From: Cryptomeria japonica
Lineage: Eukaryota > Streptophyta > Pinopsida > Cupressales > Cupressaceae
Length of the DNA stretch: 64,000 bases
NCBI RefSeq assembly: GCF_030272615.1
Contig: NC_081413.1
Location: forward strand, 160,082,849 to 160,146,848
Reading direction: 5' to 3'
Of the stretch, positions 1-10,998 are shown piece after piece (positions within the stretch are counted from its first letter, which is position 1; each line of letters begins with the position of its first letter). Under the pieces are notes generated by a model. That model made no database searches. It was not told where the DNA came from and saw only the letters and a list, made by a program, of their open reading frames with translations. The translations under genes were made by a program, and so were the position numbers.

Positions 1-857
1 AAATTAATGAAATACTTGTAACAATAATAAAAAATGTTTTGAATTTAATCCATTTCTTTGTTATTGTAGAGGACCCCCCTTCACTTCAGTGTCCTCATCC
101 TCAGTATAGGACTAGGCATACATCGAGATCATGAGCAGAGGGCGAAACAACTACAGAGGGGGGAATGATGAAGAAACCGATGTTCCACTTAGTCTTTTCA
201 TAGCTTCAAAGAAAAAACAAAAAAAGAAATGATTGTAATCTACCTTATTTGATAATGACTGATTTTTATGTGTTAATGAATATAATTATGTGCTAATTAA
301 TGGTTAAGAATGATATGTGTTAATTAATATTGATGAATGTTGTGTGTTAATCAATGTTATGTGTTAATGAACATTATGTGATATTAATGAATGAATGTTA
401 TATTTTATTAATGGTAGAAAGAATGAATGAATGAATGTTATAAGATGCTAACAAGGAATTTAGAGTGATGTTAGGGGGGGGAGGGGCCAAATGATTTTCC
501 ACCTTCACGTGGTTGGCTCTGTTAAGAAGAGAATATTAAACTATTCTCAAAACCAAGCGGAGCTCAACAAGATAACACACTTTTCAATATTTCATTATGT
601 TGCACAATTAATCTTATTGAATAATGTATATTGAATCTTAATTGCAGGGTCCAACAGAGCCAACATGAACAACAACACCACAAGTTGTTGGGTATAATGA
701 ACTCCCATATTGTCTTGTATGTACACTAACAGTATGAGTTTGTTCTAGTGTTGATATCCATGGCGGGACTGCAAAAGTTATGAATATGCCTCATCCTTGT
801 AAGTTTTTTTATTACTTTTCATTTTCTTTATCATTTTGTTACTTCATGAATGAGATG
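1..857. other. Flank left of the Tat element, no gene recognised
   Basis: AT-rich DNA with repeated ATTAATGAATG-like stretches at about 280-440. A 33-codon open stretch (ATG at 131, TGA at 230-232) ends in a lysine-rich tail and looks mildly coding, but an in-frame TAG lies just upstream and there is no recognisable domain. Nothing else is supported. Confidence 0.4.
853..857. repeat. Target site duplication AGATG, left copy
   Basis: AGATG directly precedes the left LTR and is repeated at 16930-16934 directly after the right LTR. A 5-bp duplication is usual for Ty3/Gypsy integration. Confidence 0.93.
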
Positions 858-1641
858 TGTATATGGTGAAAATGGATACAAATAATAACGATATTGAAAG
901 GCTAAATGAATTCAACCACAAAACCCTAGCCTAACAACAACAAAGATCCACCATAACATATGAAGATTACCCAAGACAATGCAAATCAAATGAAATCACA
1001 AAGATTATACCATCACATATCCAATAGGGTCTGGATCTCCATTCTTCCTATCTCCATTGATCTTGCTTGATATATTTGCTCTCAGATTTTATATGCACAA
1101 GAGCTCAACAAAGAACAGAATGTGGTTGCAAGTAGGATCGTAGTGTAGTCAAGTCATTAAGATCATTGATTAGAATGCATAGAACAATTAGGGTTTGATA
1201 ATGAAGGAAGCATCTCCTTATATAGAAGACACTATATGAAATGGAGGGATAAGATTGAGAGGTGTAAAAGGAGGTCGACTATGATTAGAGAGTAGGTAAA
1301 AGAAATAATAAAATAATGAAAGGGGTAGGTAGTGTATGAATTAAGAGATGAATGACATGTGTCATGGGTAGAAAAGGTTAATGAATTAATTAAATATAAA
1401 AAGATTTATTTAATTAATAGAAGAAGTGGGATAATTAAATAAATAAGATATTTATTTAATTTAGGAAAAGGATAATTTAAATAAATAAATGTATTTATTT
1501 AAATGAGAAATAAGGCTAGAAGAGGATAAATGAATTAATTAAATAAATAAAGATTTATTTAATTAATAGAAGAATTAGGCTTAAATAATTAAATAAATAA
1601 AATATTTATTTAATTAGACTAGACAATTTTGGGTGTCTACA
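858..1641 (-). repeat. 3' LTR of the Tat element
   Basis: This 784-bp copy matches 16258-16929 over its length. It holds an extra block of about 110 bp within the A/T-rich part (about 1490-1610), where TTAAATAAATA and TATTTATTTAA arms alternate. The difference is best explained by slippage or recombination between those arms in one copy. The TATA motif of the family is at about 1217-1226 on the minus strand. Confidence 0.94.
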
Positions 1642-1655
1642 TTTTGCCCCTCTTT
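1642..1655 (-). other. Polypurine tract of the Tat element
   Basis: The minus strand reads CAAAGAGGGGCAAAA directly before the 3' LTR start TGTAGACACC, the position where plus-strand DNA synthesis is primed. Confidence 0.85.
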
Positions 1656-2159
1656 GAGACAATGCGGCTTGTCGCATTGTTTCAAAGAAGATAAGATGAA
1701 CTAATACAGAGTTGCCCCAAGATGGGAATGACATGCCCCCTCGAGAGATTGGTTGAAAATGCCTGAAAAGATCATAGACAATCTCTCGATAAGAAAGATG
1801 GGATAGAATGGACTAACCGGATAAAGTGATAGAGTCACGGGATAATGAAGACTGACTTGGGAAACGAGGGCTAGGGCTAGGGTAGTCTATAAGATAGACC
1901 ACGGGGGAAAAATACATCCTCATTGTCATCTACACAACCATGAGAGCAGATTGTAGAGCAAAAATAGAGTAGCAGTAGTCAGCAGTGATGTCCTTCATTC
2001 ATAGATTCGACCGCATTCACCGATTTCAGAGGCTATCAGAGGCAGGAGAGCCGGTAAGTACCACGAAACCTCCTCGTACTTCGACGCATTTAATTTTGTC
2101 ATTAATGCATGGTAGGTAGAGCAATAAATGTACTTAGACTAAGATCCAAAAAATGTCCA
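1656..2159. other. Tat element 3' untranslated region, outer part
   Basis: About 500 bp between the polypurine tract and the motif cluster. It shows no open frame of note and no recognised feature. Confidence 0.5.
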
Positions 2160-2400
2160 AAAACATCCAGGCGCATCTGCGTTGGTGCCAGGTGTGTCTG
2201 CGTTGGTGCCAGGCGCGTCTGTGTTTGAAATCGCGTCTGTGTCAAATGCGGCCATATTTGTGATGGTCAGGCGTGTCTATGCCAAGAAGGCATGTCTGTG
2301 TCGCCCAGGCGCGTCTATGCAGAGCATAGGCACGTCTATGTTTGTCAGGCACGTTTGTGTAGTCTTTAAGCACGTTTATGTCAGGTAAGCGCGTTTGTGT
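2160..2400 (+). repeat. Cluster of GCGTCTGTG-like motifs, 3' side
   Basis: About ten degenerate copies of a short unit containing GCGTCTGTG, GCGTCTATG or CACGTTTGTG, often preceded by AGGC, are spaced about 15-30 bp apart. The same 9-mer occurs on the minus strand near the 5' end of the element (14500-14680 and 15890-16150). A 68-codon open frame here is only a by-product of the repeat. Confidence 0.75.
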
Positions 2401-2533
2401 TTTTAAAAAGTGTGAAGTTGCATCTTCTAGGTCAAATCGGCAGTTCTGTGATGAACATACGCTATCGATTGGATAAGTTGCTGAGAGGATACACTCAAGC
2501 AGGTCCTCTAGTGAAGACTAGAATAGATCAAGG

Positions 2534-2803
2534 CACTTTGTGATGAATAGTGAGTACCAAGATAAAGTACTTTGTGATGAACAGAGAGTACTAGAATATG
2601 AGCAACACTTTGTGATGAACAGTGAGTGCAAATGTGAGTAACACTTTGTGATGAATAGTGAGTGTCACACACGTAGTACTTTGTGATGAATAGGGAGTAC
2701 CACTATGACAGAAGCAACACTTTGTGATGAACAGTGAGTGTCACTAGGGTAGAATGCCATATGCATTTAGATAAAAAGTAGCATTTTGTGATAAACAGGG
2801 AAT
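2534..2803 (+). repeat. Seven degenerate ACTTTGTGATGAACAGTGAG repeats
   Basis: Units start near 2534, 2568, 2606, 2642, 2677, 2718 and 2781. The core ACTTTGTGATGAA is followed by a variable tail, with a period of about 34-41 bp and a longer last gap. The array lies directly upstream of the PMD reading frame, on its strand, so it could be its leader or promoter region (inference). Confidence 0.8.
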
Positions 2804-2898
2804 GCCACTATGACTGACATGAGTCATTTGCTTGACTGCAGAAGTATTTGCCGATGCTGGAGTCACGGGAGAGATTCTCGTCAACTCAGAGGTTGTGA

Positions 2899-4770
2899 CC
2901 TGAGCTGACCTTTGAGGACCGAGTGGCTATTGAGGAGATGGGATTGAGACATGTTCTATATGTGCCTAAGTTTCGGGTGAACATGGGACTATTGACCGCG
3001 CTAGCGGAGAGATGGCACTCCGAGATTTGTACTTTTCATTTGCCGATGGGTGAGATGACAGTCACCCTTGAGGATGTATATAGGATACTGAGGATACTGA
3101 TTGATGGGGAGCTAATCCCATATGATCAAGATGGAGATAGGGAGGCCCTGAGATGAGTATTCCAGGACCCAGGACTGGAGATGAGGGCAGGACATGTGGC
3201 GTGGGACACTATGACAGCTACAGGGCTAGCGCTGCCAGCAGTGGTAGGAGGAGCGATCAATGGGTTCCTGTGTTTGGATAGGGTGACATGAGGGTTGGCT
3301 GTGGGTTGGGGAGGAGCACTGGAGACATTGGTGACATAGCACACCAAATATGCTTGGGGACCGTGTGTGCTGGCACACCTCTACTATGAGCTGCATCAGT
3401 TCGTATACCATGGATCAGTGGGATTGGGCTGCGGGGTGACATTGCTGCAGGTGTGGGCTTATGAGCATCTGCCAGTGACAAGGCCAATACACTTCAGAGG
3501 CAAGGGACATGGACGCAGTTTTGTGCACTTGTATGATATGATCACGTCGCAGCCACGGATTGGTAGGTTAGAGCACTGGCGGCGGGTGATAGATGATATT
3601 GATGTGGTCATATGGAGGCCATATCTAGGATGCGAGCAGTGGGAGGATGATGCAGTTGAGCTTCCTTACACCTTCTGGAGTAGGTATCTAATTGGGCGGA
3701 CACCCTATGTGCTAGAGAGGCAGCTAGTGGACAGGATTGGTCGGCAGTTTGGCAGGATCCAGAGGATGCCCCTGGGCTCAGGCATGTATGCACGGACTAT
3801 CAGAGATCAGTCATAGTTTGGGCCCCTATTGTCATATGATCAAGAAATTACGCAGCTAGTAGAGATGATGCCCCTACCCTGGGACATGTGGCCAGAGATT
3901 GAGGATGTTGGCATGGATGCTGAGTACACAGCATACTGGGCAAAGCATCCATTCCCACGCCTGACAGATCTGAGAGAGCCATTAGATGGGGATGGTGGTG
4001 GGGATGATGATGATGATGGAGGTGATGGGGGTAGAGGTCGATGGAGGAGGAGGGGAGCAGTTGGAGAGAGGAGGGTTGCACCATGGAGGGAGGGTGGTGA
4101 GGAGAGGCAGGCTTAGGTGGTGAGGGGTCGCGGTGGATTGCCGCTACAGGTGCCAGCAGCACAAGGTCCCAGATAGGTACAGGTACAGGGATAGGGACAA
4201 ATACAGGTATAGGTACTAGTACAAGTTCAGGCACAGGGGCAGGCACCCGTACAGGGGGAGCCACAAGCAGAGGCAGAGGGGGCTGACGCAGAGGAGGATG
4301 AGCTGATAGAGCTGAGGGAGATCTGCCAAGGATAGGTAGATGAGATCCAGGAGTTGGAGAGGGAGAGGGATCAGCTCAGGAGGAGGCTCAGAGATACTGA
4401 GTGGGAGTGGGATCAGGCTATTCAGTGTTATACAGAGGCTGAGACAACACTGAGGGTGGGGAGATAGGCAGCAAAGGACACAGGGGTAGGATATGCTTAT
4501 GTCCTACAGGCAGGGGAGGAGATTGCCTACTGGCGGGATCTCTATTATGGTGTAGTGCCAGCGGATCAGTGGGCGAGGAGCTTCCATAGACCATCACATA
4601 CAACAATAGCTATAGGAGGGAGCTGGAGGAGACAAGCATCGAGTGGTGGGGTTATGGGTCCTCCACCACCACCAGATAGAGGAGATAGGAGGGATGATCC
4701 TAGGGCTGGTCCTTCAGGGGCTCATATTCCATTGAGGCCAGGCGGCTCCGAGGGAGGGAGTTCATCATAG
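2899..4770 (+). pseudogene. Plant mobile domain (PMD) gene, antisense passenger in the Tat element
   Basis: A single plus-strand frame runs from about 2899 to the stop at 4768-4770, broken by stops at 3154, 3289, 3337, 3814 and 4114 and several more up to about 4470. The first 300 codons resemble the plant mobile domain: MGLRHVLYVPKF, then LLTALAERW, FHLPMGEMTVTLEDV, then tryptophan-rich segments. The second part has an Asp/Gly tract, a Gln/Val-rich low-complexity stretch and a probable coiled coil rich in Glu and Arg (about 4300-4450). PMD proteins are known both as host proteins (MAIN/MAIL family, gene silencing) and as passengers of transposons. Here the gene lies opposite to gag-pol inside the LTRs, the position of antisense extra ORFs described for Tat elements. 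The stops are mostly TAG or TGA where CAG, CGA or TGG would fit. The start codon is not certain; an in-frame TGA lies at 2896. Confidence 0.85.
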
Positions 4771-6489
4771 CCATAGAGGGCTCCCTATGTATCAGTATTG
4801 TACCATTTTTGTATGATGATGTAGACACCTATGGGTGATTTTATAGCCATATGATTTTGACATCATTGTATAATGACACTTTTATGATTATATATGAGAT
4901 GATTCATCTTTGGGGCAGCTATATGCATGTGTACCTATGCAATGAGATGTTTCATGATGTATGTTTTATATGATATGGATGCAAATATGTACATGATGCA
5001 ATGCAATATATTTTTTTGTTCTTTTATGTTTTATATGTGTATGCGTGATGCAAATGTGAATGTATGTAATGCAGATGAATATGATAATGCAAATGTAAAT
5101 TGTGCTAACAGGTGTTGTGTGTAGGATGTGATATCTATATGTATGTATGAATTGCTTATATGTGGTAATGCAGGTGCAACTACATGAAATGCAAAGGTTT
5201 TTTTTTTTGGCATGTCATTATACTCAGTCATGTGATAGTAGGCTACGCGGACTCGAGAAGGATGATGGAAGTCAATCAAGAAAGGGGGATGAAAGACAAA
5301 AGATATGAAAGTGAAAGAGCTTCTTGTGCGTTATCATCATTGAGCTTTATTATGGCAAGTAGGTTATGACAATCGAGGCATATGTTCAACCCAAAAAGTC
5401 ATTGTACCTGTTTGCATGGAGATAAGACAATCACAAACAAGGAATGCCCCAATTCATACTTGACTCTCAGTGTCCTCATATCCTTGGATAAGTCATAGCA
5501 TTACTAAGAGACAATCCACAGACAACAAATACGAATAGGTGACGATATCCCATCCTCACCTTTCTAGTCAAAGACATCCTGGAGATAGATTCTCTAGTCA
5601 GAGACATCCCGGAAAAGCTAAAAGACATGTCACCAAAAAAAGATGAAATCAAAAGAAAACCAAGACTCGACACCAACATCCACTATAGTCCTCAAGTTTA
5701 GTGTCTCTTGTCACTTGTATAAAGTCATATTTGATTGTGGTCACAATGTTTACTTTCACAAAAAGGATAGATAGCATGGAACCATATTGTTGTCTGAGTC
5801 TGTCAAAAGATTTGATTTGTTGGAGCCCATTGTTCCTATTGTGTCTCATCTGAAACTGACTGAATCCATGAAACTGATACTTTATTGCGGAGAAGACAAA
5901 ACTTTATTGCAGATTGGTGATGCAAATGTTGCTTTATTGCGAATTGTGCGTGGATAGACTGAAGGAAGCTGCAAGAAACTATACTCATCAAAACATGCGA
6001 TGCTCTCAGTTACACACCCATCACTAGATGTAGGATTTTGTCTTAGCCACAGATAGGATCTGATTTATTATGGATGGAAAGGGAGTGAAAAGGGAGGTTT
6101 ATTATGAATGGCTAACCAATCTTGGGGAGATCAATAGCAAGCCATGATGGGAATGGGTAAGTTTATTATGGATGAATAAGCTGTGAGTGTGTGCAAAGTG
6201 AAGGATGAAAGTGAATCCTGAAGGAGGGAGAAGCAATGTCTCTATGCATGGCGCTGGTGACCCAGTTTTCACCATGGTACTTGCCCAGGGTGCCATCAAA
6301 GTGGTTTTCACCATTGGACGAAATTATTTCTCTTTACTTTTTTTCAATTTTTCAATGTTTTTTGTGTCACAAGGTGCCTGTTTGCCAGGTTTTCACCAAG
6401 TAACGATTTTTTTTGTTTTATAATTTTTTTTTGTATTTTTGAAATTTTTTTTATTTTTTTGTATTTTTGAATTAGGATATTCAAAAGAG
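4771..6489. other. Tat element spacer between PMD gene and integrase end
   Basis: About 1.7 kb without a recognisable gene. It is A/T-rich with ATG-rich microsatellite-like sequence at 4920-5160, three imperfect CTTTATTGCRGA repeats at 5880-5945, two copies of a GTTTATTATGRATGR motif at 6100-6180, and T-homopolymer sequence at 6330-6470. Short frames on both strands show no domain. Confidence 0.5.
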
Positions 6490-7881
6490 CTATGTGTAAA
6501 ACCTGCGAAGGTGCATGTTGTTGATAGGATTCTCCAAAGGTTCACCTTCTATAGTTGAGAGCTGATATGCCCCAGATCCATATGCTGCTGTAATGATGTA
6601 GGGACCAAGCCAGTTTGGTTCGAACTTGCCCTTCTTCTCTCTGTCTTGCTGATTTTTGGGATTTTCTCTGAGGACCAAATCTCCTACCTCAAATGTGTGA
6701 GGCTTGACCTTGTGATTGTAGCTGCGACTCATTCGTTGTTGGTAAGCTTTGAGATGATTAAAAGTAGTTTGTCTTTGTTCATCCAATAGTTCCAGCTCTT
6801 GTAAGCGAGAGACCCTATAGTCTTCATCACTGATGATGTTTTGCAAAGAAACCTGTAAAGAGGGTAGCTCAACCTCAATAGGCAAGATGGCTTCAGTGCC
6901 ATAGACAAGTGAATAGGGTGTAGCTCCTGTAGGTGTGCGGACACTTGTGCGGTAGGCCCAAAGTGCAGGATTAAGTTGGATATGCCAATTATGACCAGCA
7001 TCATCGACTATCTTCTTTAGGATTTTAAGGATTGTTTTATTAGACACCTCAGCTTGGCCATTACCTTGGGGGTAATATGGTGTGGAAAAATGATGGGAAA
7101 TATGGAAGCGGTCACAGAGTTCACGAACATCTTGATTTTTGAAGGGACGCCCGTTATCGGTGATAATGGAAATAGGAATACCGTATCGGCAAATGATATA
7201 GTTGAGGATGAATGTAGCAATCTGTTTTCCTGTGACTTGTGTGAGAGGCACGACTTCAATCCATTTTGTGAAATACTCTATGGCAGTGATAATTAATTTA
7301 TGACCATTGGAAGAAGGAGGGTGAATCTTGCCTATGAGATCGAGTCCCCACTGACAAAAGGGCCAAGGAGACACAAGTGGTTGAAGTTCTTGTGCTGGTG
7401 CATGTATGAGGTCTCCATGAATTTGGCATTGCTTACATTTCTTGACAAACTGATATGAGTCTTTCTCCATATTGGGCCAATAATATCCAGTCCTGATGAG
7501 TTTCTTGGCCAAGGTAGGACCACTAGCATGTGGACCACATATCCCTTCATGCACTTCCCGTAACGCAATCTGAGCTTCGTCGCTTTCTAAACATTTAAAA
7601 AGAGTGCCATCTAGACCTCGCCAGTATAGGATATCAGCTAAAATGACATATCGAGAGGATTGGCGAATGAAAGTGCGACGTTGGTTATTTGATAGATCAG
7701 GAGGTAGGGTATTGTCACATAGGTATGTGAAAATGGAACCATATAACTGGGATTCAGGACCAACAACACATATCATCTCAGTAGGCATGATCTCATATGA
7801 AGGAACCAAAAGGTTATCCACCAAGAACTCATAGAGGGTCTCATTTGGAGGTAGATCAATCAATGAAGTAATTGTAGCCAT
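6490..7881 (-). pseudogene. Integrase of the Tat element
   Basis: 463 codons are open in the same frame as the rest of pol. The first half has a zinc-binding HHCC region (HEG..H, then CKQC). The catalytic core follows with the D,D,E residues visible in WGLDLIG, ITDNG and GQAEVSN. The last part has the WLGPYII motif typical of Gypsy integrases (GPY/F) and ends without a chromodomain. Integrase inserts the reverse-transcribed DNA into the genome. This domain looks the best preserved of the element, with no internal stop, but a TAG just upstream (about 7890) separates it from RNase H. It ends at 6490-6492, 4.8 kb before the 3' LTR, which is long even for the lineage. Confidence 0.93.
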
Positions 7882-8232
7882 GGCATCTGCGGCGTGATTC
7901 TACTCTCTTGGTATTTGCTCAAAGTCTATCTTTGTGAAGTGTTGTTTCAGGTCATCCACCATTTGTTTATAAGGCATTAATTTTTCATCTTTTGTTTGGT
8001 AATCATCAGTTGCTTGATAGACGACAAGTTGGGGGTCCCCAAAAACACGAAGTTCCTGGATCTTCCATTGAACTGCAATTCATAATCCTATTGTTAATGC
8101 CTCATATTCCGCTATATTGTTAGTGCAAGAAAATGATAAGTGGTATGATTTTGGTATAGAATCCCCTTGAGGAGTTATAAAGAGGATGCCAACTCCTGCC
8201 CCATGCTATGTGTATGAGCCATCGAAGTACAA
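7882..8232 (-). pseudogene. Second (archaeal-type) RNase H domain
   Basis: Reading the pol frame through its stops shows a full second RNase H: WQLYFDGS, then NNIAEYEAL, VFGDPQLVV and HAADAMA carry the expected acidic residues D, E, D, D. Three stops break it (TAG after FDGSYT, TGA in the middle, TAG before NHAADA), and each fits a single C-to-T change. An extra RNase H between the RT-linked RNase H and integrase is the known hallmark of Tat elements. It is thought to help remove the RNA strand during reverse transcription. Confidence 0.85.
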
Positions 8233-8706
8233 TTGCCATGGCTTTGCATGTGACATTGTCAAAATGGATTCATCTGGAAATTCTGAACTTAGAGGAACAT
8301 CATCTATCATGGGAGCATCTGCTAATTGATCTGCGATGGCTTGTCCTTTTATTGCTTTTCTGTCCACATACTCGATGTCGAATTCACTCAGGATCATTAC
8401 CCATTTGGCTAGTCGCCCAGTAAGTGTTGCTTTACTGAGAAGGTATTTCAATGGGTCTATCCTTGCAACTAACTTAGTCTTATGAGCAAGCATGTAATGT
8501 TGTAATTTCTGCAAAGCAAAGACCACGACGAAACATGCACGCTCAATTGGTGTGTAGTTTAGCTCATATCCTACCAATGTGTGACTAATATAGTATACTG
8601 CTTTTTCTTTGCCCTTAGCAACTTGTTGTGCTAAGAGTGCCCCCAGTGCTGTTGGAGTAGCTGATATGTATAGTAATAGTGGTTGATCTGGAACTGGTGG
8701 CATCAA
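8233..8706 (-). pseudogene. RT-linked RNase H domain of the Tat element
   Basis: The frame opens at 8706 and contains LYISATPTALGALL, YYISHTLVGYELNYTPIE and LAKWVMILSEFDIEYV, the usual Ty3/Gypsy RT-RNase H landmarks. It continues directly from the RT after a TAG at 8749-8751 (CAG expected) and leads without a gap into the second RNase H. The first acidic position, normally in a YxDxS-like motif, appears as YISAT, so catalysis by this domain is doubtful. Confidence 0.85.
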
Positions 8707-8748
8707 AACTGGCAGATTTAGAAGATAATCTTTGAGCGTCTGGAAAGC

Positions 8749-10356
8749 CTATTGATAGTTATCATCCCATTTGAATTTGATGTTTTTATGTAGCAGGTGC
8801 TGAAAAGGATTACACTTATCTGCAAATTGTGCTATGAATCTCCGGATGGACTGGAGTCTGCCTTGTAAGGATCGAAGTTGATTGATATTTCTTGGTGGTT
8901 GCATCTCCAAGATGGCCTTGACTTTTGCTGGATCAACTTCAATTCCTCTTTTGGATACAATGAATCCTAGGAGCTTCCCAGAGGTTACTCCAAAGACACA
9001 TTTCTTGGGGTTTAATCTTACTTTGTATTTTTCCAACCGATTAAAGACGACTGAAAGTATGTCCAAATGAGTATTTCTGTCTATTGATTTGCCCAAGAGG
9101 TTGTCAACATAGTCTTCCATGGTTACGTGCATGAGATCATGAAAGATAGTAGTCATGGCTCTTTGATATGTAGCACCTGCATTTTTTAGCCCAAAAGGCA
9201 TGACATTCCAGCAAAAAGTTCCCCAAGGACAAGTGAATGATGTTTTGTGTTGATCCTCGGGTGTGATCCTTATTTGATTATAACCAGAGAATCCATCCAT
9301 CAATGATAACATTTCATGACCTGCTATGAGATCAACAATCAAGTCAATATTTGGTAATGGGAAGTCATCCTTTGGACAAGCTTTGTTGATGTCTCTGAAA
9401 TCTGTGCAAATTTTGATGCTGCGATCTGGTTTACTGACAGGTACTAAGTTGGAGATCCATTTGGGATAATCGATTGGGCGTATGAATCCAACATCTAATA
9501 ATTTCTCAAGTTCTGCTTTGACTAGTAATGACACTTGTGGATGCATTTTTCTTAATTCTTGTTTCACTGGTTTTGCCCCCGGTTTAACTATCAAAAGATG
9601 CATTACCAAATCCAGATCTAGTCCAGGCATATCAGTGTATGACCAGGCAAAGTTGATTTGTCGTTCTTTGAAGAAACTTATGAATTTTGACCTTTCGGAC
9701 TCTGTCAATGATTGAGCTAGGAATATGTTGTGTGGAACCTCTTCTGTACCAATGTTTGTTTTGATAGTCTCCTCTACCAACATGGATGACTTTTCCTCAT
9801 ATGATGCTGGGAGAATGTTGAGCCTTCCATCTTCGGGTGCCTCGAAGAGGTTTTCGCCCTCAGATACATCCTTTCTATTTACTTTTTTGGGGTCAGACAG
9901 TGCCACAGTGTGGTTTTTGCCATAAGACCCTTGATTTGTTCTTATTTTCACATTTTTGCGACTGGAAGGTCCGACACCCTCACCAAAACATGCCACGCTA
10001 TTGAGTTCTATAGTGTATCCCGCTTTATGGTCTCCAGGAGGAAGATCATCTTGTATCCCCAGATAGTCAGTAAAAGCTTCATCATTTTGGAATGTGTCAA
10101 ACTGTGCAGGTCCTTCATGATCCCAGTCAATGAGTTGGTGGTGAACAAGGGGAAGGCCGTTAATGTCTTTGAAGTTAGCGGAGCTAAGAGTGAAGATGCA
10201 GTTATATTCGGGTATGTCAAGGTAATTATCAAGGTCATTGATGGCACTCTCCTCATCAGTCTCAATCGTGAATGAATCCAAATTATCATCACTAGTAGCG
10301 CATTCTGGGACAGGTGTTCTCATTCTATGTGATTTCAACCTAGAACCTTGAGACAA
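8749..10356 (-). pseudogene. Reverse transcriptase of the Tat element
   Basis: A 535-codon open stretch. The first third is acidic and variable. The RT core begins around the KPVKQELRKMHP motif, followed by the fingers (SIKICTDFRDINKACPKDDFPLP), palm (LMDGFSGYNQI) and MPFGLKNAGATYQR. The catalytic box, normally YVDD, reads YVDN (codons 9111-9100): the last aspartate is AAC instead of GAC or GAT, a G-to-A change. This should kill polymerase activity. The thumb and connection follow (LGFIVSKRGIEVDPAKV, LRSLQGRLQSIRRFI). The frame is bounded by TAG stops at both ends where CAG is likely. Confidence 0.93.
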
Positions 10357-10359
10357 GGA

Positions 10360-10965
10360 CTATGTGGAATCCTCATGGGTTGTTTCTTGACCAACTCTGA
10401 ACTTGTTATAAAATTCCTCTTCTTCTGTTGGTTCATCTGGCTCTCTAAATATCTCGGTGAGCTCGTAGTCACTGGAAGACTTGTCTGAACCCCATTCCCA
10501 TTCATTGGAATCTGTGGAAAAGCGATCCTCTTGTTGAATTTTGGTAGATTTGATTTGTAAGGCTTCTTTTGTCCTTTGGGTGTGTACCTTGGAAGTTAAG
10601 AAACCAAGTCCTTTCGAGCGTTCCTTTTTGAAAGTCAATTCAGGTTGTAAAGATTCAATGATGCCTTCCTTTCGTAACCCAAGAGGGCTTTTTCCATCAT
10701 ACCCGAATTTTTGTAGAATTTTGAAGCCTTTGCCATATTTCTCACATGGTAGAGTGATGTGATCTTGTGTGTCATCTTCATTGTCTCTGAAAAGCATTTT
10801 GTATAAATCTTCCTCTTCTAGTTCACCCCATCTTTGAAAGGTAGTAGGGTCCCATTTGAGTATCATGATGGATACTTGCTTGTTAGGATGTGGTCTTCCA
10901 TATTCTTTTGGGGAACTCATGACTTGTCGTAAGTACATGGTCTGATTTAAAGTATATTCCCCCAT
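10360..10965 (-). pseudogene. G-patch segment between protease and RT
   Basis: 201 codons in the pol frame. At about residues 75-125 (roughly 10590-10745) lies YGKGFKILQKFGYDGKSPLG followed by GIIESLQ and SKGLGF, which fits a G-patch: glycine-rich with aromatic and Leu spacing, often RNA-binding or helicase-activating. A G-patch next to the protease is known from betaretroviruses and has been reported in some plant elements. The C-terminal part is acidic (EEEEFYNKF) and leads into the RT segment after a TAG. The role here is presumably in nucleic acid handling by the polyprotein (inference). Confidence 0.75.
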
Positions 10966-10998
10966 GCCCTTGTCTTGAAACTTGCCTTTAAGCTCACC

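Noticed and set aside
2182-2388. 68-codon frame with repeated Val/Arg/Cys pattern
   Set aside because: By-product of the GCGTCTGTG-like motif cluster.
3848-4264. 138-codon Pro/His/Val-rich minus-strand frame
   Set aside because: Mirror of the Asp/Gly and Gln/Val low-complexity part of the PMD gene.
2899-4770. PMD reading frame as an intact host gene
   Set aside because: Many in-frame stops, and it lies inside the LTR borders with a matching target duplication.
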